A DNA stretch of 38,314 nt. It comes from a bacterium (GTDB taxonomy: Bacteria > Bacteroidota > Ignavibacteria > Ignavibacteriales > Melioribacteraceae). The position numbers and the translations under genes are program-made. Below are positions 27,482 through 36,477 of this stretch, piece after piece. The notes under the pieces were generated by a model. That model had not been told where the DNA came from. It saw nothing but the letters and a program-made list of their open reading frames with translations, and searched no databases. The stretch's first letter is position 1, and each line of letters begins with the position of its first letter. The stretch spans positions 1 through 38,314 of the forward strand of contig DAHYUM010000006.1 in the NCBI GenBank assembly GCA_027398005.1, written 5' to 3'.

Positions 27482-29757
27482 CTAATTGGTCTTAATTAAA
27501 ACAACGCCGTGCGAAGGAATCATCGCTTTAAATTCATTTTTAAACGAGCCGAGATTCTTTTGCCGCCACAGGTCGCGCAGTTTAACATTATCATTAATTC
27601 CCGCATCGCCGAAATTAAGCGTAAACGATTCGCTGTTTTTGCCCAGGTTGAAGATTCCGAATGCGAATGTTCCGTCGGCAAGTTTTTTCTTCCACACCTG
27701 AATGTCTCCCTTCTTAATTACAGGCACGGCCTGGCTGCCCAGCGGATCCTGATCGAGAGCAAGCACTTCATCGTTGGTTAAAAGATTAAGGGTAAAATCA
27801 TCCAGTCTGGTTAAATCGCATCCTATTAATAAAGGAGCAGAAAGCAGAGACCAAAGTGTTATATGAGTGTATTGTTCATCGGGTGTAAGTCTAGTAGGGT
27901 GCAGGCTGGGCCCCCAACCAACCCATCCAACAACAAGCATATCGGGGTCGTTCCAGTGCCCCGGTTTTGCAAAAGGTGCGTTTTCAATCTGCGAGAATCC
28001 AATTCCGCTCATGCTTTCCCATGTATCGGTAATATCGCCGGTTGTGCGCCATAAATTGCCGTCAACCGATGCGCCCCATTCACAAACTTTGCTCATTCCG
28101 TATTGGCATAAACTGTAAACAATATCCCTGTCAATTTTCTTTAATGCGTCCTGCATAACCGTGTAAGGCTTAATCCTTTATGCGCGTGTTGTATCTTTTG
28201 CAATTCCGTCGTAAGAACACCAGTCGTATTTAAGATAATCCACGCCCCATTTGGCATACGACTGCGCGTCCTGAAGTTCGTGCTGATACGAAGCAGTATA
28301 GCCGCCGCATGTTAAAGGTCCGGGGGAAGAATAAATGCCGAATTTAAGTCCGAGGGCGTGAATGCTGTCCCCCAATGCTTTCATATTAGGGAATTTCTCA
28401 TTTACAATTATATTTCCCTGTGCGTCTCTTTTAGGCGCAGTTGATTTGCCCGGAATTTCCCATCCGTCATCTATATTAATATATGTCCAACCATGCCTTG
28501 CAAGTCCCTTTTGTGCGTACACTTTAGCCGAAGCCACAACTTTATCCTGGTCAACAGTAAGCCCCAGCAGTTCCAGCTGTTCCATCCCATAGGAGGAGTA
28601 AGGGCAAGAAGAGTGCCAATTACAAATTTGATATTTTCCTTTGCGGAGCCGAGCTTGTTTTTAACAATAAGGGTAACGTTATATTCCCCTTCATCTTTAA
28701 CGGAACCGGAGATGATTCCCTTCTTCGGGTCAACAGTAAGACCCGCGGGGAGATTTACAGCTTCATAGTTAAGGGGTTCGTTTCCAGTAGCGGCAATTTT
28801 ATAAAGGAATGGTTTGCCGGCTCTTTCGCCGTAAACTTTAGCCCCATTAATTCTCGGTTTTGCCGATGGTTTAGGGGTAAGGATGTATGGGGTCTCTTCG
28901 CGTAAGGACATAGTTTCATTAACGCCGTCGAATTTAAATGTATAATCGACGTAGTTAGCCTGGTCCTGATTTTTAATTTCCACCGAAGAATTTATTTTCT
29001 GCCCCGGTTTAAGAACCACGTGCATCTGTTTGTTGTAAGTTACTTTACCGGTCAGTTTATTTTCGGCTTTAACCGAAAACAGTCCCTTAAGTGTACTTTT
29101 ATCGTAGGTATTCCGGATGCTGAAATTCTTTTTAATGGAATTCTTTTTATACTCGAAAGGGAATTTGGCAATATCGAGGGAGATATATTCGCTTACATTA
29201 GCCATTCCCACGTACTGGTTGCCGGTATAAATGCCCCCCTGGCCACCTTCATCGTAAACCCTAACGGCAATAACATTTTCCTTATCCCACATAATAGCCG
29301 GGTTATCGGCGCCGATTGTATAGCGCCTGTTATAATCCCATAAATTAGTAGGGGCATTAATAAATTCCTTATTCGGAAAGGTGCCGGCCTTAACGTTTTT
29401 ACCGTTTATGCCAATAAGCGTTCCGTTAAGAAATGTCTGGTCGAAGTTATTAATTTTCCCCAAAAAGATTTTAAGACTGTCCTTTAAGTAAGCATTATTC
29501 TTAAGGGAAGAGGGGATAAAAATTTTAACTCGGTACCAGGCATAACCGTCGTATGGGTCGTACCCCTGTTCCTCCCAAATCTTATTCACGCCGATTAATT
29601 TCCAGGCCGAGTCGTCGAATCCGGGTTTAGCATAATCGAGATTATCCCCCTGAATGAATTTCCAGGAAACGGGGAATTTAATATCGCCGCTCTGTGCTTT
29701 TAAAGCGCACAGCGAAACGAAGAAAAGTAAAACTGACAGATGAATGATTTTCCTCAT
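27482..29757 (-). pseudogene. GH27 alpha-galactosidase, disrupted by one frameshift and one in-frame stop
   Basis: Three track ORFs (28471-29757, 28178-28585, 27482-28156) are one gene of ~758 codons. Start ATG 29757 has AAAGAGGA upstream and a signal peptide ending LKAQ. The order is jelly roll (~20-190), NEW3-like Ig (~200-290), putative Ig (He_PIG-like, ~300-385), then GH27 from TPPMGWNSWNCWG. At ~28561-28565 (GGGGC on the minus strand) one base is missing: the frame runs on as LLLTRIK, while the next frame continues LTVDQDKVVASA as expected. Further on, TAA at 28178-28180 interrupts TTRA-*-RIKPYTVM in the same frame. Nucleophile (KYDWCSY) and acid/base (RTTGDI) aspartates are both retained. 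It is 29 nt from the DUF4965 gene and 21 nt from GH31. Sequencing error could explain the frameshift, less easily the TAA. Confidence 0.9.
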
Positions 29758-29778
29758 TTTGATTCCTCTTTATCTATA

Positions 29779-32412
29779 TTAATTATTAATAAGTAATTCA
29801 TAATAAGGCCTGAACATAGGTTTATCTTTCTGAACGCGGTTAATCATATCAAGAATAACTTTTCTATCCGAGTTGAACTGCGTAAGAATTTTAGCGGCTT
29901 CTTTAGGCTCGCGCGAAAGGAACAATCCGGTTTGCGAGGATTTGATGATAATACCGCTGTTAGTATCGCCGTCGTTCCAGTTGGACTGGTCCCAGAAGGC
30001 TTTAACGCCTGCAAGGAATTTTACGAACGAATAGAGCCTTTTAAATTCACCCGCTTTGGCGTTGAGCAGGTTTTCATCGGAGGCGGGCAATGTAATTTCG
30101 AATACATATTTGCCGGCCACATTTTCTTTTGGAGTAAGTATTTTAACAGTCAGCTTATCGCCGTCATAAACCCATTCCCCTGTTTTTAATTCTGCGCCCT
30201 GTTTGAATGCCTTACCGTTTAGCTTAACCGATTCTGGGGGGAAAGAGTTAACAAGCCTAAGTTCATAATACCTGTTCCTAACCATTCCGGGGTAATTCCC
30301 TTCGGCGGGATGAACTGTTACAATAAGCTTATTCCCCTTTCTTTCCTGATCTACTTTAATGAAAGCATATTTCCCTTTCTTAAAATCCTGATTGTTTCCT
30401 TCGTCCTCGTACAATTTAGCGCTGCCGCTCCTGCCCGGAAAAACCGTGAATATGGTTCTATCCACTTTTTGTTCGAGATTTTTTACTTGCGGCTGCATTG
30501 GAATTATAGCCCCGGCCTTAACATAAACCGGAATTTCATCAATTGTAAATGCCCTTTTAACAATCCTGCCCCCATCAAGCATTGCTCCGGTAGCCCATTC
30601 AATCCATTGTCCTTCGGGGAGCCAGGTGGATTGATAAGTAAACAGGCTGTCTTTGCCAACCGGTTTTGTAACGGGGTTTACAATCATATCGTTACCGTAG
30701 AAATATTCGTTGCGGAATGCATAAGCTTCTTCGTTACGGGGGTATTCATAATACAGGGGTTTGCAGAGCGATATGCCGTCGTCGTAGGATTCGCGGGCGG
30801 CTGTATAGATATAAGGAACTATAGAATAGCGGAAATCTATAAGGTCGCGCATCATAAAGAAGTATTCGGACGGATATTCCCAAATTTTTCTTTTAATTCC
30901 GGGATCGTGAGTTGCGTGAGTTTTAAGCAGAGGGCTGAACACGCCGAACTGGAACCATCTTGTAAGAAGTTCCGGGTCATTATCCTGATTGAGATGATGC
31001 CCTCCGATATCGTGTCCCCAGAAACCGAAGCCCACATTAGCTGCGGTAGTAGTAAAGTAGGGCTGATAATCGAGGCTGGCCCAGGAAATTTTAGTATCGC
31101 CCGAAAAGCCGATTTGATAGCGGTGATTGCCAAGGCCGCCCCAGCGGTGATAAATAAATGGACGGGCTCCGTTCCTTCTTTCCATATCGCTGAAATGAAC
31201 ATAGTTCAAATAAAATGTAGGGTTAACGCCCGGAATGGTGGTAGTGGACCACTGCTGCCAGTCGAGCCACCAGAAATCAATTCCCATTTTTTCCATTGGA
31301 TGAAGCATAATTTTAAAATAATTTTTGGCGTATTCCTTATTGGTTATATCGAACGGAATATATTTTTTAGTGGCGGGGTCTATTCCCATAGCCTTAGCCA
31401 TTTCGGGATATTTTTCCTCGTGCGGCTGAATGCCCGAAGCGGGGTGGATATTAAGGCACATCTTTAAGTCTTTTGCCTTTTTCCAGTTCAGCAGGTCCTG
31501 CGGAAATGGAAAATAATTTTTATCCCATGTAAATCCGGTCCAGCCTATAGGCTGTCCGGCCTGGTCTTTAATTCTCTTTCCATCCTTAAAAAATTCCTTT
31601 TCACTGGTAAGATGCCAGTCCATATCAATAACAAAAACATCGAGTGGTATATTAAGGCTTTCGAAAGTATTTTCAATTTCCATCACTTCTTTCTGCGTAT
31701 AAGGCCAATATCTTGAATACCAGTAGCCGAATATAAACTTAGGCGGAAGCGCAATCTTTCCGGCAGTTTCGGTAAAATCCTTCATTGCCTGTTTGTAGTT
31801 GTAGCCGTAGCCGAAGAAATAGAGGTCCTGATATTTTTTATCGGGACGCGCTGTAACCCAGGGCCAGTCGGAATTATCGAACAACGGTTTCTGTGAATCA
31901 TCCACCATATACCAACCGTCGCGCGAAATAATTCCCTCTTCGAGCTTTAATTTAGTGGAAGGGTCCTTCGGATTTGAATATTCGCCGTCGGTGCCGTCAA
32001 GGGTTCTTCTTGTGCCGAGAAGGTTCCCCTTATTTTCGTCCCCGAATTTCCAAATCTTATGTTCGCTCCCCAGATTAAATTCAACCTGCAGGTTAGATGG
32101 AGTGAACATTCCGCTGTCCGTTTTATAGCGGAGCTTTAATTCGTCCGTAGCAATTTCAATCCATCCCTCTTTTTCCGATTTAGTAAACTTCGGAACGGGA
32201 AGTTTCCTGTTAACGAATGTAAGTGAAGCCCTGTCTTCGAATTTCCCGTCTTCGCTCCATTCCATTCTTATAACGCGCGGGGTAAGGATAGTAAAGCGGG
32301 CGTTGCCCTGAACTACGACCGCTTTCGGATCGGCAACAGAATTGTATTTCTGTGCTGAAGTGAAAGAGGCCGCAAATAAAATTAGTGCCGCCGTAAATAA
32401 TTTCAATTTCAT
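29779..32412 (-). CDS. Exported GH31 alpha-glycosidase (alpha-glucosidase/alpha-xylosidase type)
   Basis: 877 aa; AAAGGAATT ribosome binding site and signal peptide MKLKLFTAALILFAASFTSAQ. The N-terminal beta-sandwich runs to ~220, then the TIM barrel begins with KFIFGYWYSRYW and DVFVIDMDWH. The nucleophile is D384 in WWLDWQQW and the acid/base D439 in GFSGDT; GFWGHDIGGH follows. A proximal and distal beta-sandwich (~615-780) is followed by a ~90-residue helical, charged C-terminal extension that I do not recognise. GH31 enzymes release terminal alpha-linked glucose, xylose or galactose. With xylB nearby alpha-xylosidase is attractive, but the FGYWYSRYW/LDWQQW variant does not settle specificity. 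It is 21 nt upstream of the broken GH27. Confidence 0.92.
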   Translation of the reverse strand: MKLKLFTAALILFAASFTSAQKYNSVADPKAVVVQGNARFTILTPRVIRMEWSEDGKFEDRASLTFVNRKLPVPKFTKSEKEGWIEIATDELKLRYKTDSGMFTPSNLQVEFNLGSEHKIWKFGDENKGNLLGTRRTLDGTDGEYSNPKDPSTKLKLEEGIISRDGWYMVDDSQKPLFDNSDWPWVTARPDKKYQDLYFFGYGYNYKQAMKDFTETAGKIALPPKFIFGYWYSRYWPYTQKEVMEIENTFESLNIPLDVFVIDMDWHLTSEKEFFKDGKRIKDQAGQPIGWTGFTWDKNYFPFPQDLLNWKKAKDLKMCLNIHPASGIQPHEEKYPEMAKAMGIDPATKKYIPFDITNKEYAKNYFKIMLHPMEKMGIDFWWLDWQQWSTTTIPGVNPTFYLNYVHFSDMERRNGARPFIYHRWGGLGNHRYQIGFSGDTKISWASLDYQPYFTTTAANVGFGFWGHDIGGHHLNQDNDPELLTRWFQFGVFSPLLKTHATHDPGIKRKIWEYPSEYFFMMRDLIDFRYSIVPYIYTAARESYDDGISLCKPLYYEYPRNEEAYAFRNEYFYGNDMIVNPVTKPVGKDSLFTYQSTWLPEGQWIEWATGAMLDGGRIVKRAFTIDEIPVYVKAGAIIPMQPQVKNLEQKVDRTIFTVFPGRSGSAKLYEDEGNNQDFKKGKYAFIKVDQERKGNKLIVTVHPAEGNYPGMVRNRYYELRLVNSFPPESVKLNGKAFKQGAELKTGEWVYDGDKLTVKILTPKENVAGKYVFEITLPASDENLLNAKAGEFKRLYSFVKFLAGVKAFWDQSNWNDGDTNSGIIIKSSQTGLFLSREPKEAAKILTQFNSDRKVILDMINRVQKDKPMFRPYYELLINN

Positions 32413-32468
32413 GCTGAATTCCTTTAATTGATGCTTGTAATTATTCTGTTATCAGAATTTATATTCAT

Positions 32469-32502
32469 CGGTAAAATGTTTATAAAAAACATTTCTTTAC
32501 CG
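32469..32502 (-). repeat. Imperfect hairpin between the TlpA-like gene and GH31
   Basis: CGGTAAA / TTTACCG stem, with ATGTTT / AAACAT continuing after a 3-nt bulge, directly beyond the TlpA-like stop. No T-run follows on the minus strand. A second smaller repeat, ATTCTG-TTAT-CAGAAT, is at 32443-32458. They may mark partial termination or RNA processing ahead of GH31. Confidence 0.45.
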
Positions 32503-32505
32503 CAA

Positions 32506-33618
32506 TTAATTATTTAAAAGTTTTTCCAGAAGCTTAATCAGCTCTTCGCCGTGCAGGTTTTTGGCAATAATCCTCCCTTCCCTATCCAGCAGAATAGAAG
32601 AGGGTATATAATGCACCGCGTAAAGAGAGCCCACCCTTGCCGGTTTATATTTTTCGGGAAATTCGTCAATCACATTAATCCAGGGGAGTTTATCGCCGTT
32701 AACCGCATTAAGCCATGCTTCTCTTTTCGAATCGTCCGATATGCCGAGTATCTCAAAATCCTTACCATGATAATTATTATAAATTTCCTTCATCTGCGGG
32801 AAAGATTCGCGGCATGGAACGCACCACGATGCCCAGAAATCGAGCAGAAGATATCTGCCCCTTAGCGAGCTTAGTTTTATAATTTTACCATCGGCTGTTT
32901 TAAGTTCAAAATCGGGGGCAATACTGCCCGGCTGTATGCGGCTTATAGCATCGTAATCCTCTTTTATTCTGGGATAATAAATACTTTCTTTCGCTTCGGG
33001 GCCAAGGCGGTTAAAGAGGTTTTCAATTTTCTTAAAGTCGTTGTTATAATCGTTTGTATTAAAAAGAAGAAAATAAGCCGATACTGCCGAATTGGGATGT
33101 GCGTAAACGAACTCCATTACTTTCTCTTTATTCTTTTCCTGAAAATCCTCAAGTTCTTTTGAAAGAATTTTCTTTTTAGCATCATCCTTTTCGGCGCGGC
33201 TTAATTCGTAAACGCTGTCAATCTGTTTCCGGTAATAGGAGGAAACGAGAAGATAGTCGTCGTTGCTTTTAGAACCCTTAACCAGAACGGGCAATGTGTT
33301 ATTCTTTGTTTTCCCGGCGGCATCGGCAGTAACATTATTATTCCCCTTTTCAACAAACAGTTCAAAGCGGATTTTACTTTCGGGTAAATAAACCGAGCAA
33401 AGGGCCGGTGCGCTCAGCTTTCCGGTAAAATGTATTTTTCCTTTTTTAATAAGCGCCGTATCCTTATCGGCAATCTTATTCCCCGAAAATGGGAACGAAA
33501 TAACCGCCTTCCCTTCCTTTATCCCTTTTATGGAAACATTTAAATTAAACTTTGCGTCCTGCGCATGCAGGCATACCGCGGTAAACAAAAAGAACAGGAT
33601 TCCCAATCTGTTTAACAT
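32506..33618 (-). CDS. DUF4369-TlpA family thiol:disulfide oxidoreductase
   Basis: 370 aa; TAAGGAGT ribosome binding site and signal peptide ending CLHAQ. An N-terminal DUF4369-like beta domain (~22-115: KIHFTGKLSAPAL) is followed by a helical linker and a thioredoxin-fold AhpC/TSA-TlpA domain (~230-368) with the redox-active W-C-V-P-C (C266, C269) and an IPSSILLDREGRI cis-proline strand. It is periplasmic and would reduce or maintain thiols in exported proteins. DUF4369-TlpA fusions are characteristic of Bacteroidota and relatives. It starts 34 nt after the lacI stop, so it is likely co-transcribed with the regulator. A role in folding cysteine-containing exported glycosidases is possible but unproven. 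Confidence 0.9.
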   Translation of the reverse strand: MLNRLGILFFLFTAVCLHAQDAKFNLNVSIKGIKEGKAVISFPFSGNKIADKDTALIKKGKIHFTGKLSAPALCSVYLPESKIRFELFVEKGNNNVTADAAGKTKNNTLPVLVKGSKSNDDYLLVSSYYRKQIDSVYELSRAEKDDAKKKILSKELEDFQEKNKEKVMEFVYAHPNSAVSAYFLLFNTNDYNNDFKKIENLFNRLGPEAKESIYYPRIKEDYDAISRIQPGSIAPDFELKTADGKIIKLSSLRGRYLLLDFWASWCVPCRESFPQMKEIYNNYHGKDFEILGISDDSKREAWLNAVNGDKLPWINVIDEFPEKYKPARVGSLYAVHYIPSSILLDREGRIIAKNLHGEELIKLLEKLLNN

Positions 33619-33652
33619 ATCTTACTCCTTATTAAGTTAATGTGCACAGTCA

Positions 33653-34657
33653 TTATGCCGAATCCCTTATAATGAGCTGTGTATCCAAAACAATTATTTT
33701 ATTTTCCCCTTTATTCCCCTTTCTAATTCTTTCAATAAGTACCGAAGCTGCTGTTTTGCCCATTTCGAAAGAAGGCTGTGCTATTGTAGTGATGCCGGGG
33801 GTTATCAGACTTGTAATTATATTATTCGAAAAGCCTACAATCGCAATATCGCGCGGTATTGCCAGCCCTTCTTCCCTTATTTTCTGAAATGCGCCGATAG
33901 CCACCGGATCGTTAACCGCAAAAATTGCATCGGGACGTTTTTTCATTTTCAATATTTTAGCCATAGAATTGTAGCCGTCAATTTCATTCATTCCCCCCGA
34001 TATAATCAGGCTCTTTTCCGGCTTAATCCCAATTTTACCAATCGCTTTAACATAACCTTTGTAGCGCTGACTGCAATTGCTCAGGTTATCGGGGCCTTTT
34101 AAATGGGCAATTCTTTTATACCCTTTTGCCAGCAAAAAGGAGACTGCGTCGAATGCCCCTTTTTCATCGTCAATTATCACCTTATCGGCCGCGATGTCTG
34201 TGCATACTCGGTCGAAAAATACAAGAGGGGTTTTGCGTTTCAATACTTTTTTAAAATGTGTTCCGTTCAGTGTGCTTTCCGATATTGAGGCTATTATGCC
34301 CGCTACACGGTGATTAAGAAGAAGATCGATATTGAGGCTTTCCCTTTCGGAAGACTCGTTAGACTGGCATAGCAGAAGAGTATAACCCGATTTATAAATG
34401 ACCTCTTCAATACCGCTTATTGCCGTAGCGAAAAAATCGTGTGTAATTTCGGGAACTATTACCCCTATGGTGCTGGTGGTGTTTGTCTTAAGTCCCTGCG
34501 CAATAGGGTTGGGACTGAAGTTGTTCCTGGCGGCAATCTGTTTAATTTTTTTAATTGTATTTTTATTAATATCGGGGTGATTTCTCAAAGCGCGGGAAAC
34601 AGTTGAGGGGGAAACTCCCGCAAGGCGGGCAATATCTAATAATGTTTTATGCTTCAC
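33653..34657 (-). CDS. LacI-family transcriptional regulator
   Basis: 334 aa from GTG 34657 (MKHKTLLDIARLAGVSPSTVSRAL). The track's TTG at 34675 lies inside a palindromic operator and would add RRRVPV; GGAG is ideally spaced (10 nt) for GTG 34657, and the resulting start matches the family. A helix-turn-helix at residues ~4-24 and hinge helix NPIAQGLKTNTT precede a periplasmic-binding-protein-like sensor core (IGVIVPEITHDFFATAISGIEE). It should bind a sugar or sugar phosphate and repress, or occasionally activate, the cluster. xylB lies 158 nt upstream and the TlpA-like gene 34 nt downstream. The perfect palindrome at its own promoter suggests autoregulation. Confidence 0.94.
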   Translation of the reverse strand: MKHKTLLDIARLAGVSPSTVSRALRNHPDINKNTIKKIKQIAARNNFSPNPIAQGLKTNTTSTIGVIVPEITHDFFATAISGIEEVIYKSGYTLLLCQSNESSERESLNIDLLLNHRVAGIIASISESTLNGTHFKKVLKRKTPLVFFDRVCTDIAADKVIIDDEKGAFDAVSFLLAKGYKRIAHLKGPDNLSNCSQRYKGYVKAIGKIGIKPEKSLIISGGMNEIDGYNSMAKILKMKKRPDAIFAVNDPVAIGAFQKIREEGLAIPRDIAIVGFSNNIITSLITPGITTIAQPSFEMGKTAASVLIERIRKGNKGENKIIVLDTQLIIRDSA

Positions 34658-34671
34658 AGGCACACGTCTCC

Positions 34672-34683
34672 GCAAACGTTTGC
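34672..34683. promoter_or_regulatory. LacI-family operator, perfect 12-bp palindrome
   Basis: GCAAACGTTTGC is fully symmetric with the central CG typical of LacI/GalR-family operators. It lies 14 nt upstream of the chosen lacI start and abuts the predicted -10 element, covering the expected transcription start, where repressor binding would block initiation. No second exact copy was noticed in the window. Confidence 0.75.
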
Positions 34684-34713
34684 AAAGATCTTCATAATCT
34701 TTGATAATGTCAA
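34683..34713 (-). promoter_or_regulatory. Putative lacI promoter
   Basis: On the minus strand TTGACA (34713-34708) is separated by 17 nt from GATCTTTG (34690-34683), which matches 7 of 8 positions of the Bacteroidota-type -10 TAnnTTTG. The operator palindrome begins at its last base. The same stretch contains a 7-bp inverted repeat CAAAGAT...ATCTTTG. Confidence 0.55.
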
Positions 34714-34815
34714 CATTTTGCCTTAAACAGGCTTAATTTCAAAGGATTTGTTCAGCCGATTAATACATAATAAAGGCTTTAAGCCGTCAACGGATAAAAA
34801 AACAAACCGGTAAAA

Positions 34816-36300
34816 TTATTCAGTGAATTTATTCAGTCTGCCAAGCCATAATCCGTAAGCATCGGCAATAATTTCCCTATGGGGGGCAATGGGATAAATT
34901 TCATTTACAATTTTCAGATTGCCGAATGCTTCGGCCAAAGATTTATAGAACCCGGCGCCCACTGCCGCGCCCCGTGCGGCCCCCTGAGCTCCGTCGGAAT
35001 TGTATAATTCTATCTTAGCGCCGGTAATATCGGCAAGGGACTGTGCAAACACATTGCTTAAAAACATATTCGCGCTGTTCGCCCTGATAATGCCGGTATC
35101 AATACCCATAGAGCGCATAATCTCGAATCCGTATTTGAAAGAGAACGCGATTCCCTCCTGCCCGGCGCGGAATATATCGGCATCGGTATGCCTGTTAAAA
35201 TCGACTCCCAGAATATGACTGCCCATATTCTTATTGCGCAGAATTCTTTCGGCACCGTTGCCGAAAGGAAGAATTGAAATCCCTTTAGAACCGGGTTCGG
35301 AAGTGCCGGCAATAGAGTTTATCTCCTCGTACGATATTTTACCCGCAAAATGTTTTCGTACCCAGGAATTTAAAATACCCGTGCCATTAATACAGAGGAG
35401 GATGCCGATTCTTTTATTTTCGGCCGAATGATTTACATGCGCAAATCCGTTAACGCGGGACTTGCTATCGAACACATATTTATCGGTTACGCTGTAAAGC
35501 ACGCCCGAAGTGCCCGCAGTGGCGGCAGTTTCGCCGGGATTAAGGACGTTGAGAGAGAATGCGTTATTCGGCTGATCACCTGCACGGTACGAAACAGGAA
35601 TGCCTTTAATAAGTCCCAAAGCCTGCGCGCTCTCCTCTGTAAGAACCCCCTGAACCGAAAAGACCGGCTTAATTTCGGGAAGAAGAGAAGAATTAAATCC
35701 GAAATACTTAATTACTTTTGATGACACCCGGTTCTCTTTGAAATCCCAGAATATCCCTTCGCTTAAACCGGGTACAGATGTAACAACCTCGCCGGTTAAT
35801 TTAAAAGCTATATAATCCCCCGGAAGCATAATCTTATTAATTTTATTATACTTTTCGGGTTCGTTATCCTTAACCCATTTAAGTTTCGAGGCGGTAAAAT
35901 TGCCGGGGGAATTAAGTAGAGAACCTAGACAGTATTTTTCGCCCAGATCTTTTAATGCCTTATTGCCTATATCAACGGCGCGGCTGTCGCACCAAATAAT
36001 GGAATTGCCCAGCAGATTGTTTTCTTTATCGGTAAGCACAAGGCCGTGCATCTGGTAAGAAATGCCGATGCATTTGATTAAAGAAGGGTCTATATTATTT
36101 TCGGCAAGCAGTTTTTTAGTTAGTATCTTAAGATTATTCCACCATGTATCCGGGTTCTGTTCGGCAAAACCGGGCGAAGGGGAAATAATATCCATCTCGG
36201 TCTGCGGATAAAATCCGCCGGCAGCAAGCCCGCCTGTTTCAATATTGATAATTGCCCCTTTTATCGAAGAGCTGCCGATATCGTAACCAAGACTATACAT
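34816..36300 (-). CDS. xylB: Xylulokinase (FGGY family)
   Basis: 494 aa, normal for the family; GAGGGG ribosome binding site close before ATG. The N-terminal FGGY domain starts SLGYDIGSSSIKGAI (phosphate-binding Asp/Gly loop). The xylulokinase-type substrate element YQMHGLVL is followed by IIWCDSRA. The conserved AGDQPNNA carries the presumed catalytic aspartate, and the C-terminal domain has AQGAARGAAVGAG. It phosphorylates D-xylulose with ATP in the cytoplasm. No xylose isomerase is in the window. It is the first gene of the minus-strand cluster, followed 158 nt later by lacI with its own promoter. Other FGGY sugar kinases are possible, but the MHGLV and WCDSR pattern favours xylulose. Confidence 0.82.
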   Translation of the reverse strand: MYSLGYDIGSSSIKGAIINIETGGLAAGGFYPQTEMDIISPSPGFAEQNPDTWWNNLKILTKKLLAENNIDPSLIKCIGISYQMHGLVLTDKENNLLGNSIIWCDSRAVDIGNKALKDLGEKYCLGSLLNSPGNFTASKLKWVKDNEPEKYNKINKIMLPGDYIAFKLTGEVVTSVPGLSEGIFWDFKENRVSSKVIKYFGFNSSLLPEIKPVFSVQGVLTEESAQALGLIKGIPVSYRAGDQPNNAFSLNVLNPGETAATAGTSGVLYSVTDKYVFDSKSRVNGFAHVNHSAENKRIGILLCINGTGILNSWVRKHFAGKISYEEINSIAGTSEPGSKGISILPFGNGAERILRNKNMGSHILGVDFNRHTDADIFRAGQEGIAFSFKYGFEIMRSMGIDTGIIRANSANMFLSNVFAQSLADITGAKIELYNSDGAQGAARGAAVGAGFYKSLAEAFGNLKIVNEIYPIAPHREIIADAYGLWLGRLNKFTE

Positions 36301-36438
36301 ATACCCCTCATTGATGAAGAAATCATTCCGCCTGATGAAAAGGCACCGGGCAACCTGTAAAATATTTTTTACGCCGGATAAAAAATAAGATTAATAAAAA
36401 ATAAATGCTATTTAAACAGTACCCGGATGAAGCTCCGG

Positions 36439-36477
36439 TTTGGCAATTCATCCAATTCATTTTATTGCTTTGCCAAA
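36439..36477. promoter_or_regulatory. Hyphenated inverted repeat upstream of xylB, possible regulator site
   Basis: TTTGGCAA (36439-36446) and TTGCCAAA (36470-36477) are perfect inverted copies separated by 23 nt. Their centres are 31 bp apart, about three helical turns, suiting a dimeric or tetrameric regulator. It differs from the lacI-proximal palindrome, so a different regulator or an mRNA leader hairpin is also possible. Confidence 0.5.

Noticed and set aside
28170-28570. Programmed frameshift or stop-codon read-through in GH27
   Set aside because: There is no slippery heptamer with a stimulatory structure that I can see, no recoding context for TAA, and two independent lesions point to decay or error rather than recoding.
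34672-34675. TTG start of lacI at 34675
   Set aside because: It lies inside the operator palindrome, and the GGAG is correctly spaced for GTG 34657, which gives the family-typical N-terminus.
34775-34785. GGCTTTAAGCC as terminator of xylB
   Set aside because: The stem is only 5 bp with a one-base loop and a weak T-run; too little support to list as a terminator.
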